Shown here piece by piece: positions 50,201 to 60,559 of a DNA stretch of 64,000 nt (the first letter of the stretch is position 1; each line of letters starts with the position of its first letter). The notes beneath the pieces were generated by a model that searched no databases, was not told where the DNA came from, and saw only the letters and a program-made list of their open reading frames with translations. Position numbers and translations under genes: made by a program. Source of the DNA: Liolophura sinensis (Eukaryota; Mollusca; Polyplacophora; Chitonida; Chitonidae); the NCBI RefSeq assembly GCF_032854445.1, contig NC_088302.1, positions 20,843,788 to 20,907,787 on the forward strand, read 5' to 3'.

Positions 50201-53200
50201 GGGCACAGCCCGGGGGAAAGCCACGACCATCCGCAGGTTGTTGCAAGACCTTCCCAATTACGGCCGGAGAGTTGAATGGATTAATCCGTATATATACGCA
50301 TATATAGGTATATGTACGTATATCTTTACCTTCCGGCTTACAAATGTCGTGTGCTTTAACAAAACGTATCGGCCGATATTCTACAGAGAATCACATGTAT
50401 AGCTCATATTAGATCGATCACATCTACTGATTGTGGCTGGTCGAAAATCGCATGAGTATATGCTATGCCACAGGACGGTTATTGGCGATTGTGAGTCGCA
50501 GGGTTCGATATGCATTGTATTGGGAAGAGCCTTGAACACAATGACTAATACAGATGATTATTGGAAAGCTTCGAATGTGAGACCATAAAGAACTATACAT
50601 CACCTGCTTCCCAATTCCTATAATGTCCCGTTAGGATGCATAGCGGGTGGAATTCAAAGGTGACCGCTATGCCAATTGTGATCAGTACTAACTAAAGTAC
50701 AGGGCAAACTGGCTATGATACACTGATAGGCGCTTCACGTGGACGTACGGGTCTTTCACTATACATGGAATAGAAAAAACTTTTAAGTATGGCATTTCTC
50801 ATGCATGTCAAACTTTGCTGTATTACTTTTTACTCCTGTATAAAAGACTTGAAGGACGGTTACATTTTGTATAATTGTGAGCGCAAAATATATATATACA
50901 CTCAAAAACTTAATCAGTTAATTTTAACAGAAAATCTGTTTTTTTAACAAAATAGTCTGTCCTATTCAAGACAATATCCTGTTAATTTAATAGAATTTTT
51001 ATGCTAAATTAACAGAATATGTGTGCTATATTTAACAGAACAATCTGCTGGAATAACAGAATATATTCTAGCATCATTCAGACAACAGACTTTGTGTTAA
51101 AATTAACGTATTAATATTATGAGTGTAGCGTAACTGAATTGCAGTGGTTGTCCATCCTAGTTTAGTATTTTAAGGATTGGCTTAATGGAAAATTCAAGTG
51201 TAAAACCTCCCTCTTTCTTATTCGCCTAATTAGTTTAGTTTGTTTGCAAAATGGTGATAGATAGGTCTTAATATTGTTTAATCACAGACTGAAGTGTATG
51301 CGTGTTTGTCGGGGTGGGGGTGGGGGTGGGGGCTTGGTCACCTTGAGAAGGATGGTAATAAATGACTTACAACCATAGTAAACGCTATGTTTTGTATTTA
51401 CAGGAGCTGGAATTTTGGGGCCTCACCGAACTGGACATTGAACCGTGTTGCTGGGGTCACTACAGCAAGTTTAAAGATCACAAAGACACACTAGCGGCTT
51501 TGGATGAGAACTTTTCCAGTGGCTACGACGGAGAGTGTGCATGGGGAGAAAAAGCTACAAACCTCCAAAAATTTAAAGTAAAAATATGGCGCTTTCTGGA
51601 ACACCCGGGATCTTCAAGATGGGCGCAGGTAATGGAAGCTTGCGTTTATTCACGCTTTGTATTGTAAGGTGGCACAATAGTACAGTGTTTCATGAAAGAA
51701 ACTCATGTACTTAGCGAAATACCATGATTTTCTCTATTCATAGAAATGTGGGCTTTCATGTTTTACAGGAAAATTTTATTGCGTTCAGCGTAAAACACAA
51801 ACGAAATTAATAGCATAAAGTTATCACATGAGTGGTTATATTCCGGTACATGTGTATCAAATACCTTGTGTATCAAATGTATCAAATATCTTGTAACACA
51901 CGACTATGGCGATAAATATTTTTTTTATATATTTTTAATTTATATTTCTGTTTTGGCCTTTTAATTTTCAATCCTTTCGTTGTAAAAAATGGCCAGCAGA
52001 TGCACGAAGCCATGCACGTATCGTACATTTTTTGTAGCTAGAAACAGTTGTAGAAATGAAATCTGAAGTTAGGTATGGGATAAGCTTCATTCTTGAATCT
52101 AAATTTCCACCTACCACCGATTTAAAACTGTAATGCATCGGTTTTTATTTTCAGCTTTACGCCGTGGTATCCATGTTTTTCGTGGCGCTTTCAATCGGGG
52201 TCTTCGTTCTGGAGACGCACGCCTTGTTCAGGGTTCCCCGGGATGACGTCACCTACACAAATACCAGTGACGTCATACTTATGGGGTACTACACCATCAG
52301 AGATGCTGGGACATCTTGTTGTTGCCCAAAGAAGATAAGTGCGAATACTCTGGAGAATACAATTCCCCACCCCGCCATGGTTATTTTTGACTACATATGT
52401 GCCGCGTTCTTTACCATAGAGTTGATTCTGCGGATTGCGTTCGCTCCACGAAAAGTGGCCTTTTTCAAAGAGTTGCTCAACATCATCGACATGATTTGTC
52501 TGATTCCGCAATTCACGGCCATTATTATCAAAACTGTTAACCCGGAAGACACTCTAAGCTCTATATTCAAGACAATTCTGGCTCTGCGAATCATAAGAAT
52601 ACTGAGAATCTTCAAGCTGATGAAACATTACAGCGGATTCAAAATATTAGTGTACACTATCAAGGTCAGCACCAAGGAACTTTTTCTCATCGTCATATTT
52701 CTATTTATGGGCGTCTTAATTTTCGCCAGTGTCATATTTTACTGCGACAACGTTACGTTTGATAGTATTCCCGTTGGGTTTTGGTGGGCGCTGGTCACCA
52801 TGACAACTGTAGGGTACGGGGATAAAGTACCAAACACGGAAGTGGGATACGTGATTGGCTCTATCTGTGTCATCTGCGGGGTCCTCACAATAGCCTTCAC
52901 GGTACCCATCGTGGTGAACAACTTTACTCTGTATTACTCGCATGCCCAGTCCCGTATTAAACTTCCTATTCATAAGAGAAAACAAATGAAGAAACATCGG
53001 CAAAGTCGAAACCGAAAAGCGACCATGGACTTCATGAAGAAAGCCTTGAAAGTGGATGATTTTACCAACCTCGATCAGATTCATTCTCCCCGGGACTCCG
53101 TCAAAAGCGGAACGATTGACGTCCACGCGTCCCACAATGGCGCTCATCTGGATACCATCAGTGAATCGGCGTCAGAGACGCTAACGACGTCGACCACAAT

Positions 53201-54563
53201 AGGCGTGGACAGCCCTCTGCCCTCCTCTAACCCTTCTCGGCTCCACACTGAGGACAACGTGGACGAATGCAAGGATAGTTCACGGATCAGAACTGTTTGT
53301 GGGTCAGTCTTGGATGACCGTGACCTTCGGCTGTCACTGGCCATGTCATCCAGGATGTCGGAGAACTTCGGATCTCAGGTAATGTATTCCTTTACCCGCC
53401 AACAGAGATTTTCAAAGAAGTTAAAAGATTTGAGAATTTGTTCAATTCTTGTTCAGGAGGTCGATTCCATAAAGCTTTTTCTGACTTCAGTCAAAATTTA
53501 TTTACTATTTGTTTAAGACAACATTGATGAGGGGGACAAAATTTTAATTTTTAAAGCCCAAAAACAAGCTTTCGGATCGTATTTCAAATTTTTACTGAAA
53601 TCTGAAATTTGTGAAATCGTCCCCAGGCCTACACTTTTAAATAATTTACCAGAGTTTCTCGTGTCTAATGTTTTATTTTTCCCCAAACCTAAGTTTGAGA
53701 GAAGTGGAAATTCTCATTGTCTTAACTTCCGAGATTTGGTTGCATATATATCGGCTAGTAAAATATATTTAAAGCGTCTAATGAACTGTACACACACGAG
53801 AAGCAAAATATACTGAAATACTTTGAAAAAGCAAAACAAACACCACTGGAACAGAAAGGTGTTAATAATAAAAGGAAAACAGGTTTATCAGTCAAACAAA
53901 CTACAGCAGCATATTGCCCTGACCAGAATACGTCTTTACCAGTCACAAATGTTATGTTTGTCTCAATATGTGTTTTGGTCTGGATTATATAAAAAAAAAT
54001 CCCAACTTTGCGTTTTGTTTGTAGGTAGCCTATATAGGCCTATGTTATCTGTACATGTGTACACAACAGGTACTAGAGTACAACCGACTGTTTAGTCACA
54101 TTGTTACTTAGTGATATGATACGGAAATATATTGTGTCAGTGTTCCCCATATTACGTGAGGCGAGGCGCCAACGTGACCGCTGTTGTCCAGTGAAAAGCG
54201 GAGTATTTTATCCTATGCGGGATAAATTCCGTTATTTCGGTAGTTAAAAATACACCGTTCAGTGATATAGTTTAATGTAACTAAACCTGTAAGTGAACGG
54301 CATGATTGGTTGAATTGAAATGAATAAAATAAATATTAATATTATTATTATTATTATTATTATGTTCCTTCTAGCACCGGTTGGAGAGTGAGCAGTTGTT
54401 GCACGGGTTGGCAGACGCTAACCAAAAGTTAGAAGACGAGCGAGAGCGTCAGCTGGACCGTGTGAGACAGCGTCGCGACAATCTTAGAAGTCAGCGAGTG
54501 GACAGCCGGGCCTCGCGTCCTTCCCCTTCGCCAATCTCCAGAACAGATCATGACAAGATGTGA
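38225..54563 (+). CDS. Voltage-gated potassium channel, Shaw/Kv3 type
   Basis: Four exons, all phase 0: 38225-38527, 51404-51628, 52155-53378, 54375-54563; 646 residues. The T1 tetramerisation domain (INVGGQRHETW, FFDRHPGAF) holds the zinc site of the non-Shaker classes, HX5CX20CC with His89, Cys95, Cys116 and Cys117. S1 begins near 179, S2 near 252, S3 near 283. S4 has Arg321, Arg324, Arg327, Lys330 and Lys333, with Leu318 at the first charge position. The pore has TVGYGD at 394-399. S6 ends AFTVPIVVNNF, followed by YYSHAQSRIKLP, as in Kv3 (VNNF, YYS, KLP). It would conduct K+ outward on depolarisation as a tetramer in the plasma membrane. Odd points: the usual PVP of S6 reads TVP (425-427), and the last exon encodes a charged, probable coiled-coil tail. 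An earlier start than Met1 or use of Met10 cannot be excluded. Confidence 0.93.
38948..39182 (+). mobile_element. SINE, family 1, near full length
   Basis: Head TTGTGGCCGAGTGGTTAGCG is very tRNA-like (A box), followed by ATGACGCAGGAGCCTCTCAC, B box GAGTGCAAGTCCAGCTC, the body, TGAAATATTCTTGACTACGG and an AAAT-type tail. In intron 1 of the channel gene. Confidence 0.9.
40499..40822. mobile_element. MITE-like element with ACATT/AATGT inverted phrases
   Basis: Starts CACTCCAAAAACTGAAATG, contains TGTTACAAATATAACATTC, ends CTTTTAACAGTGTG. The ends are inverted-repeat-like with CACT termini, resembling the CACTC family at 50899. Borders uncertain. Confidence 0.45.
40985..41250 (+). mobile_element. 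SINE-like element, family 2
   Basis: GTGGTTAAATGTGCTCGCC head, CATTTGTCCGTCTTC, GACTTGCTGAAGGTAGTTGG, GTTTACCCCAAACACTACGG, then an AATAAATATATAAATA tail. Confidence 0.55.
41365..43660. repeat. Satellite array, 71-bp unit, about 30 copies
   Basis: Unit built on GATGAAGCAAAACGTCTTG, AGCTGGTAGGGTAGGG, TTTTACATAACATGAACAAC and AGGGTTCAGATGG. The first part (41365-41960) is more diverged with spacing near 70-100 bp; from about 41960 copies are regular. Blocks are duplicated, for example the variant GGTTCCGCTTGTGTGGC at 42291 and again near 42713. Because 71 is not a multiple of three, the overlapping minus-strand frames of 60-107 codons are by-products. In intron 1 of the channel gene. Confidence 0.96.
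44690..45018 (+). mobile_element. SINE-like element, family 2, near full length
   Basis: tRNA-like head with B box GAGTTCAATCCCTGACAC (44727-44744), then GGTTCACTCCAGACACTCC, GGTTTCCTCCACCTATTAA, ACTTGTATAAGTGAAAAATC and AAATAAATAAATAG. Clearest copy of family 2 with head, body and tail in order. Confidence 0.7.
45020..47490. other. Channel intron 1, nothing recognised
   Basis: No repeat family or exon with splice support. A G run (GGGGGGTGGGGGGG) is near 46291-46305. Confidence 0.45.
47500..47760. repeat. Direct tandem duplication, 128-bp unit
   Basis: Two copies offset by 128 bp, starting near 47506 and 47634, sharing CTAGACTTCTNTGAATGNCG, AACTATAGGAGCT and TTGGTTGTCTAGCTCTTAC. Confidence 0.85.
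48530..49090. repeat. Degenerate tandem repeat, unit roughly 75-100 bp, about 7 copies
   Basis: Each copy carries a form of CAACTGCCGTTCTCTGTCGG, ATATTACAGATGTAGTTTC and TTCTTCACCC. Open frames of up to 163 codons over this region are by-products. Confidence 0.75.
49565..49900 (+). mobile_element. SINE with tRNA head and conserved 3' domain
   Basis: tRNA-like head GCTCAGCTGGCCTAATGGTC with GTCGACTTCGCCGTCGAGAG, a central part with AAGGATTGGCAGGGTGTC, and the end ACTCGTCGTCGTCATATGAA, TGAAAAAGTGTGAAGTACGAC and GTAAATCCCAAAGAC. I recall this end from molluscan SINEs. A CA microsatellite (about 49905-49945) follows directly. Confidence 0.7.
49905..49945. repeat. CA microsatellite, interrupted
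   Basis: Runs of CA with CG and TA interruptions, at the 3' end of the SINE at 49565-49900, from which it may have grown. Confidence 0.85.
50105..50275 (-). mobile_element. SINE, family 1, partial
   Basis: TTTATTTATTTATTTGATTGG, TTTTATGCCGTACTCAAG, ATTTCACTTATACGACGGCG, GCCAGCATTGTGG, then the body to ACGGCCGGAGAG, where it breaks off. Confidence 0.9.
50899..51125. mobile_element. MITE, CACTC family, TA target site
   Basis: 227 bp between TA dinucleotides (50897-50898 and 51126-51127). Ends CACTCAAAAACTTAATCAG and its partner ATTAATATTATGAGTG are inverted; the pairing extends over about 45 bp (TTAATTTTAACAGAAAATCTG against CAGACTTTGTGTTAAAATTAA). No coding capacity. TA flanks fit the Tc1/mariner type of transposase. 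Confidence 0.85.
51311..51332 (+). promoter_or_regulatory. G-quadruplex motif upstream of channel exon 2
   Basis: One run of four G and three of five G, separated by single T bases, 72 nt before exon 2. This fits the G3+N1-7 quadruplex rule in the sense strand, so it could fold in the pre-mRNA. Confidence 0.6.
54335..54363. repeat. ATT microsatellite at the last channel splice acceptor
   Basis: About nine ATT units end 11 bases before the acceptor AG of the last exon (54375), in the position of the polypyrimidine tract. Confidence 0.9.
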
Positions 54564-54752
54564 CAAAAACTGCGTTTAAGGGGCATTGAACTCGCGTGAT
54601 GCTCCACTCTGATGTATCCCTAGTCTCTGCTTCAGTCCAGTGTGCGAGAATTTGGGAACAAAGCATTACATAATACAGATGTATTGACACAGGCTACCGA
54701 GTGATAAATTTGTCCAAAATGAAGATATACATAGCACCACCGGAATGTGGTG

Positions 54753-54824
54753 TAAGGAAAGATAACTCAGTGGTATAGCCTGACGTGCAAAGAATAGGCT
54801 CTATCACTGAGTTATCTTTCCTTA
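54753..54824 (+). promoter_or_regulatory. Strong hairpin in the putative 3' UTR of the channel gene
   Basis: Arms of about 29 nt at 54753-54781 and 54796-54824 pair: 20 consecutive bases (TAAGGAAAGATAACTCAGTG) are perfectly complementary, then a few mismatches and a further AGCCT match near a 14-nt loop. It starts 190 nt after the stop codon. It could act in the mRNA or be a remnant of a foldback element. Confidence 0.65.
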
Positions 54825-54829
54825 GACAA

Positions 54830-57740
54830 CATCCAGATGGCGCTATATCTATCTTGATCCTGGAACCAGTTTCGAGATGATTGAGATACCGAGAAATGTT
54901 AAGAAAATAATTGTCATATTTGCTGATGAACATTGTATATATTGGCAAAATATATCACACTTCGTGATCACAACGGTTTACCTACTTTAAAACAATTTGT
55001 TGAAAAGAACTTTTAACTCCAGTGTTTCAAAGACACATGCTATCGCCGGAGAAATGAGGTTGGTTTTCCTTTGCAGTCCTGACTTACGCCTGGCGTAACG
55101 CCCATGGCAAGACCTGGTGAAGGCACACGTCACCATGACAACCGCGCCTGACCCAGCGTTGCAACGGCTTTTGTAAAACGGCCTCAGGCACAGTTTATAT
55201 TCATTTGAAACCGCTTCATTATATGAACATTGGGATTCAAGCCTGTTTAAAAAAAACAAATGTGTTTTATTGCCGTTGAACGCAGCAGATCTCCGATCTA
55301 AATTGTATGTAGCATGTTAGATGATTGTCATTTTTGATCATCACCATTTCTATTCAGTGAAACATTTCCTAGATAAGAAGAACTTGAGGATTAAAGAATG
55401 GGAAATTTAAGCTCTCAAAAAATTACCGTTTCCATGGTAACCGCTTATAGAACAATTAAACCTCATCAATATGAGTTACTCTTCAGCAAGCTGTTTGGAA
55501 AAAGAAGCGGAAGCTTCGTGAATTTCACCAGCGTATCGATCGAATTGGTCATTGTTTTGCGACAAAAATCTGACCCGTAAGTATCGACATGTATAGTGAG
55601 AATTTGAACAAAATACATTATTCTACTTCCGCAGACACCCACCGTGTCTACCAATGACTTCTCACCAATTCGCGGAAACCGGAGAAACTTCAACTTCAGA
55701 TTTCATCCCCTTAATTTCTCAAGGTCATCAATATTTTTTGACCGGATAAGGCTATGTGTGAACATCACGCATCTGCATTGGTAAAGCCTAGTTACTTCCA
55801 ACGTACAAAGCACATGAAATCTATCGACTTCTTTCTTTTTTTTTATATTTTTTATTTTTCATTATTTATGAGTGTGTGTGTGTGTGTGAAAGCTGGCTGG
55901 GGAGAAGCCGCCACTTTTTCCTCGAAGATTCTACGAAGAACTTGATTACCGATCTTACCTCTAAAATATTTCTTAAATGTAAAAGCCGTGTATACTTTAA
56001 CCTTAAATGCCTTGCAAGCCTGCTGTATAGAAGAAAACTGCTGATAACAAATCTGTGATAAATGAACTGTTTTTCAAAACACTTTACAAATTTACCAAAA
56101 AATGAAGTACTGTGTTGAATAATGGTCGAAGTACTTCTGTCCTATCTGCAAATTGTCCTATTTGTAAACGTTTTACTTCTTTCTGGTAAGATTGCTTATG
56201 TACGTTTGTAAGTTCGAAAAATTTAACTTTCTATAGCATTTGATTTAAAATTGCACTATTTTATGGAATGAAACTATAATCAAGAAACAAATTTAATTTT
56301 CCAGAAGACAAAAATGGATAAGATAGGCCTACAGCTTGTATGTATTTTTAGTCTGAGAGGCTATAATACCGCATATTTGGATCGCAGACTAAAAAAAAAA
56401 TCTCATTGCATTATTTACATATACATTTCGTTTGATTCATTGTGCGTGTGTTTGCTATATATTTTGTAGGACCATACTGATATTATTCCAAATTAGTTTA
56501 ATTTAAAATTCCAATAAATTACAACATACGGACATACTGCTTTTTTATTTAGACTTCTGGAGTTGTACGTCATCTGTACCTTTACATACCCCTCCTCACC
56601 CTCCAACGTGATGTGTTAAGCAGATTTAGGTGAAAAAATAATGGTTTGAAATGTGTAAAAATCACTCAAAATTCATTGAAACCCAGTAAATCTGTGTAAG
56701 TTTTTTTTGTGTTGAACAACAGGCAGTCTGAAATCTAATGTACAAAATGTATATTTTTCGTTTCCTCAAGAACAATATATACATTTCAAATGTTGCATAA
56801 CCGACTTGGGTATACATCTATACAAGGTTACTGCTATGTTTCAAAGGACACTTCCCTTGATGAAGGACTACTGCTTGTCGGTACAGTTGTAAAGAACTTT
56901 GTAAACAATTGTTAAGACTTTCACTCCGTATTAAATACTTTGTGATACCGTATAAAGTGATATCTTCACGAATCGGCCATTTTGTATGTTTTGTGTATAT
57001 GTATATGTATATATATATATATATGTACGTATAAAACTGTTCAGTGATTATGCAACGAATCATTCCGCCCAATCTGATTCCGTCCGTTAATTAATTAAAA
57101 TACCATGTATATATTTACCGGAACTTATTCGCACCTTTTAATTGCTTAATTGTGTACATAAGCCAATGCATGTCGTAGTTTGAATATCCGTACAAGCACA
57201 CATTTGTGATTATGTATTTTGTATTGGCCAATATAGTAATAAATACAATATAGACTTGTGAATCTGATTGCGCATCTCACTACACTTCATATACATTCCA
57301 GTTTGTCGCCATCGGTCTATCTACTGTTAACACAGCACAAATGTAAGCGTATTATTAAGTATCTTTTCAGTGTACCATACACTTACGTTGAAGGACTTAC
57401 CATTATAGATTAAATGATAAAACTTTTCACACTGCTGAACTTTTTATGATTAATCATTCTTAATTATTTTCTGACGTTAATGTTTTATAGGGGTCGAAGA
57501 TTCCAAGGATTGGAAGTGTATCGCAGCCTATATTTGGTTTGCTTGCAAACAAGGTCGCTTTACAATGCATCGTTGTATGATACAATATTCAATAAGTATT
57601 CAGACATTTGTTAGGTATACTTACACCAGTAGTAAGTGCTCACAACACTGAATATAATATATGAGCAATAAAGATTCCTCCGAGATAGGAAATACGTGAT
57701 TTAGAAACTGTTTATTTTTTGTAAGCCTTGCTTGTTCAGT
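54830..57740. other. AT-rich downstream and intergenic region, no gene seen
   Basis: May include the rest of the channel 3' UTR; an ATTAAA at 55390-55395 is the only polyadenylation-like signal I would note. Contains a GT run near 55872-55888 and a TA run near 57000-57025. No coding frame with motifs. Confidence 0.45.
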
Positions 57741-57744
57741 TTTA

Positions 57745-57935
57745 ATTAAATTATTTATTTCATTGAGGTTTTATGTTGTACTCAAGAATATTTCGCTTAT
57801 AAAACAGCGATCAGCATTAAACCGGGCTGAACGCGGGGGAACCCACGACCACCCGCAGATTGCTGCAGACCTTCCCACATGCGACCGAAGAGGAAGCCAG
57901 CATCAACTAGGATTGAATCCACAGCGACCGCCTTG
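57745..57935 (-). mobile_element. SINE, family 1, diverged
   Basis: TTATTTATTTCATTGAGG, TTGTACTCAAGAATATTTCG, AAACCGGGCTGAAC, ACCCACGACCACCCGCAG and GACCGAAGAGGAAGCCAGC in reverse order, immediately followed by a second copy. Confidence 0.85.
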
Positions 57936-58265
57936 GTTAGATTTATTTGTTTGTTTATGTGATTGGTGTTTTACGCCGTACTCAAGAATATTTCACTTAT
58001 ACGATGGCGGTCAGCATTATGGTTGGGAGAAAGCGAACAGAACTCGGGGGAAACCCACAATCATCGGCAGGTTGCTGCTTCCCAACGTGCGGCCAGAGAG
58101 GAAGCCAGTATGAGCTGGACTAGAACTCATGGCGGCCGTATTGGTGAGAGGCCGATGGGTCATTGCAACATGCTAGTGTGCTAACCCCCTCTGTCAAGCC
58201 TTGGTTAAAGGCCCCTGGATATTTGCAAAGTGCTGGCACGCTAACCGCCTCGGTAACCTTGGCCT
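57936..58265 (-). mobile_element. SINE, family 1, second copy in tandem
   Basis: GTGATTGGTGTTTTACGCCG, TACTCAAGAATATTTCAC, CAGCATTATGG, AAACCCACAATCATCGGC, then the tRNA-like end with GCTAGTGTGCTAACCCCC. A further head-like stretch (GTGCTGGCACGCTAACCGCC) follows, so a third head fragment may be present. Confidence 0.85.
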
Positions 58266-58979
58266 TTGCTCAATTTGAAGTCCTCATTTTTTTTTTCAAG
58301 TTTATATATATTCCGATTCCACAAGGGTATAGATAAGTGATTCATTGAGAGTATTTCCCTAATATATTTTACGGCTGGAAGAAAATGGGCCTAGGAATCT
58401 TTCTACAGGTTGACAATGGACTAACGGATTGGTTATTATCTTTTGACAATATCAACACAGCAGGTCCTAAAGATACTTGTCTTTCCAACACTCGACGCTC
58501 AAGGTGTTTGTTCATCCCCAGTATCAGATTTCGAGATTTTCGAGGATCCACCTATCCCTGGGCCTTTGGAGAAATAGGTGGTTCACAGCGGTCGTAATTT
58601 AAGGTTGTTTATGTTGTCTTACATGACGTTTATTGTGGATCATTTGCCTTCCACCAATATCACATAAACATCAAGCTTGTAGTTGCACATGGTGGTGGAT
58701 TTCGCCATTCAATCGCCCGGGCCTAGTTATTCTAATGTGCATTACCTAAAACAACTGGTATTAAGTCATATTTTATGTTTAAATTTTTAACGAAATTCAG
58801 CAGCCAATGCAGTTCTCCAAAGTATATCAGCAGTAGTTTAGTTCATATTGAATTTAAGGTTACACATGTTTTTTAAACTAATACAAACTTGAAGACTTGG
58901 CTTACAATTAAGTCTGGTATTAAATCTTAAACCAGTTTTGAACAACTGGGCCCAGAGGCTAGCGGATTACTCGTGATTC

Positions 58980-59095
58980 ACCAATTTTCTCACATTCCAT
59001 ACATGAAACATAACCGCCGCTGTGCACATGTAAGTGAAACATTCTTGACTACGGTGTTAAACACTAATTAATCAGTCAATCAGCCAATCAGTCCA
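58980..59095 (+). mobile_element. SINE, family 1, 3' end fragment
   Basis: AACCGCCGCTGTGCACATG, AAGTGAAACATTCTTGACTA and CGGTGTTAAACACTAATT match the 3' end of family 1. Confidence 0.6.
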
Positions 59096-59379
59096 TTATT
59101 GCAAAGTCGTGTCACTGACGGTCCCAATAAATGTCGTTACATCTATGAAGTGGCGTCTAACTGAGACATGGCTTCGAAGACACCCTCACGCCAACCACCT
59201 ACATTCTGACATGCTCTTTGAAGATCGTGTATTATTTCCGAAATTTTGAGAGTTAACCCAAAAAGCCATAATTACCATTTATAAAGAAACCTTGTGCGTG
59301 CGAACACAAGGCCTAGTGCTGTGTATTCTGATTGTTAAAGGCGGGTGGCAGCTAATAATATGGCTAGAGAGAACCGGAG

Positions 59380-59615
59380 GGACCGGAGTAGCCTAAATTA
59401 CCAAGCTTTGGCAAGTTACAAACGAACGTTCCCACACTTGACGCACATCAGAGGTTTTGCAACAAACTTCAAACTGCGCAACGATACCCATGCGAGAGCG
59501 CTGTCATTAAGACCACAACGAACAGTGAGAGCGGGGAATCTACAAATTCCCAGTTAGTAATCAGGGTTGAACCTGTACCTGGTATGCCTGACGACCATCC
59601 AACTCATTGAGCTTC
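59380..59615 (-). mobile_element. SINE-like element, family 2
   Basis: TTGGCAAGTTACAAACGAAC, GAGAGCGGGGAATCTACAAA, TTCCCAGTTAGTAATCAGG, GTTGAACCTGTACC (complement of a B box) and a tRNA-like end in reverse orientation. The 70-codon open frame inside is not a gene. Confidence 0.6.
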
Positions 59616-60194
59616 ATCTCGCTCTCTGAAGGGATCTCATGCTTTAAGAGAACGGCAGAAATACAGTGCAAGGCACTCAAATCGGCCTAAAGTCAATATG
59701 TTCACAAGGAAATTGACGGATGCACTGGGCAAAAATAGAACAAGGCCACTGAAAACCAATAGGGTTATCCTCATGACACAGAGTGTGTGTGATATAGGTT
59801 TCGATAACTTTAGAAAACTTGAACTGTTCAAGAGATGGAGTTTTTATCGTCATTGACCACAAGGGCGATCGATGATCAGGCGGGCTAAAGATAAGTCATG
59901 CACGTGAAATCTTTTACACATGCATTATATAGCACCTTAGTATAATGACGCATGCAGACATTAATGTTTTGCCTAAATTTTCCACTTGTGACGGGTGCAG
60001 GAAACCGAGGCGAATCCAAGGGAACCACCCGACATATATATATATATATATATTATACTGTGTGGTCATTTACCGTTATCAGACATCTGGCTTCGTTCCA
60101 ATATGCTTGTTAAGTGCCTAATGGAACCTCACCGTCAGACCATGCTTTCTAGTCGGTGTAATTAAGTCAACTTCTAGCTAATGAACTTCCTGGC

Positions 60195-60420
60195 GGTAAC
60201 TATTTGACTGATTGGAGTTCAAAAATTCATTCAGTTACTTAATGACGATCAGTTTTATGGGTAGAGGAAACTGGAGTGTGGGGCGTAAACGAAACAGAAC
60301 GACCTTTGGTAAGTTACTGCCGCATGATGTAAACATTTTCGCCCATTATCTTGGATGGCACCTGATCTTTAAATTACCGTCACTAAGACCCTACTGCGAG
60401 AGCGGAAAAGAGTAAACATT
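60195..60420 (-). mobile_element. SINE-like element, family 2, fragment
   Basis: AATGACGATCAGTTTTATGG, GTAGAGGAAACTGGAG, GACCTTTGGTAAGTTACTG and ACTGCGAGAGCGG match family 2. Confidence 0.55.
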
Positions 60421-60553
60421 GGAGGTGCTATAATAGAATGCAACAACGCAGCCTCAAACTTTATATATCACACTCAAATTCTGGGCAAATTTCAGGAATA
60501 AAGACGAAAGAATAAACTGAAAGCAAGACATCAGAATTTTGATTAAAACCATC

Positions 60554-60559
60554 TTTATT
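60554..60559 (-). terminator. Candidate polyadenylation signal of the Gly-rich gene
   Basis: AATAAA on the minus strand, about 440 nt past the stop codon at 61000-60998. Confidence 0.55.

Noticed and set aside
52191-53344. Several minus-strand frames of 60-143 codons opposite the channel exon
   Set aside because: Shadows of the Kv coding strand.
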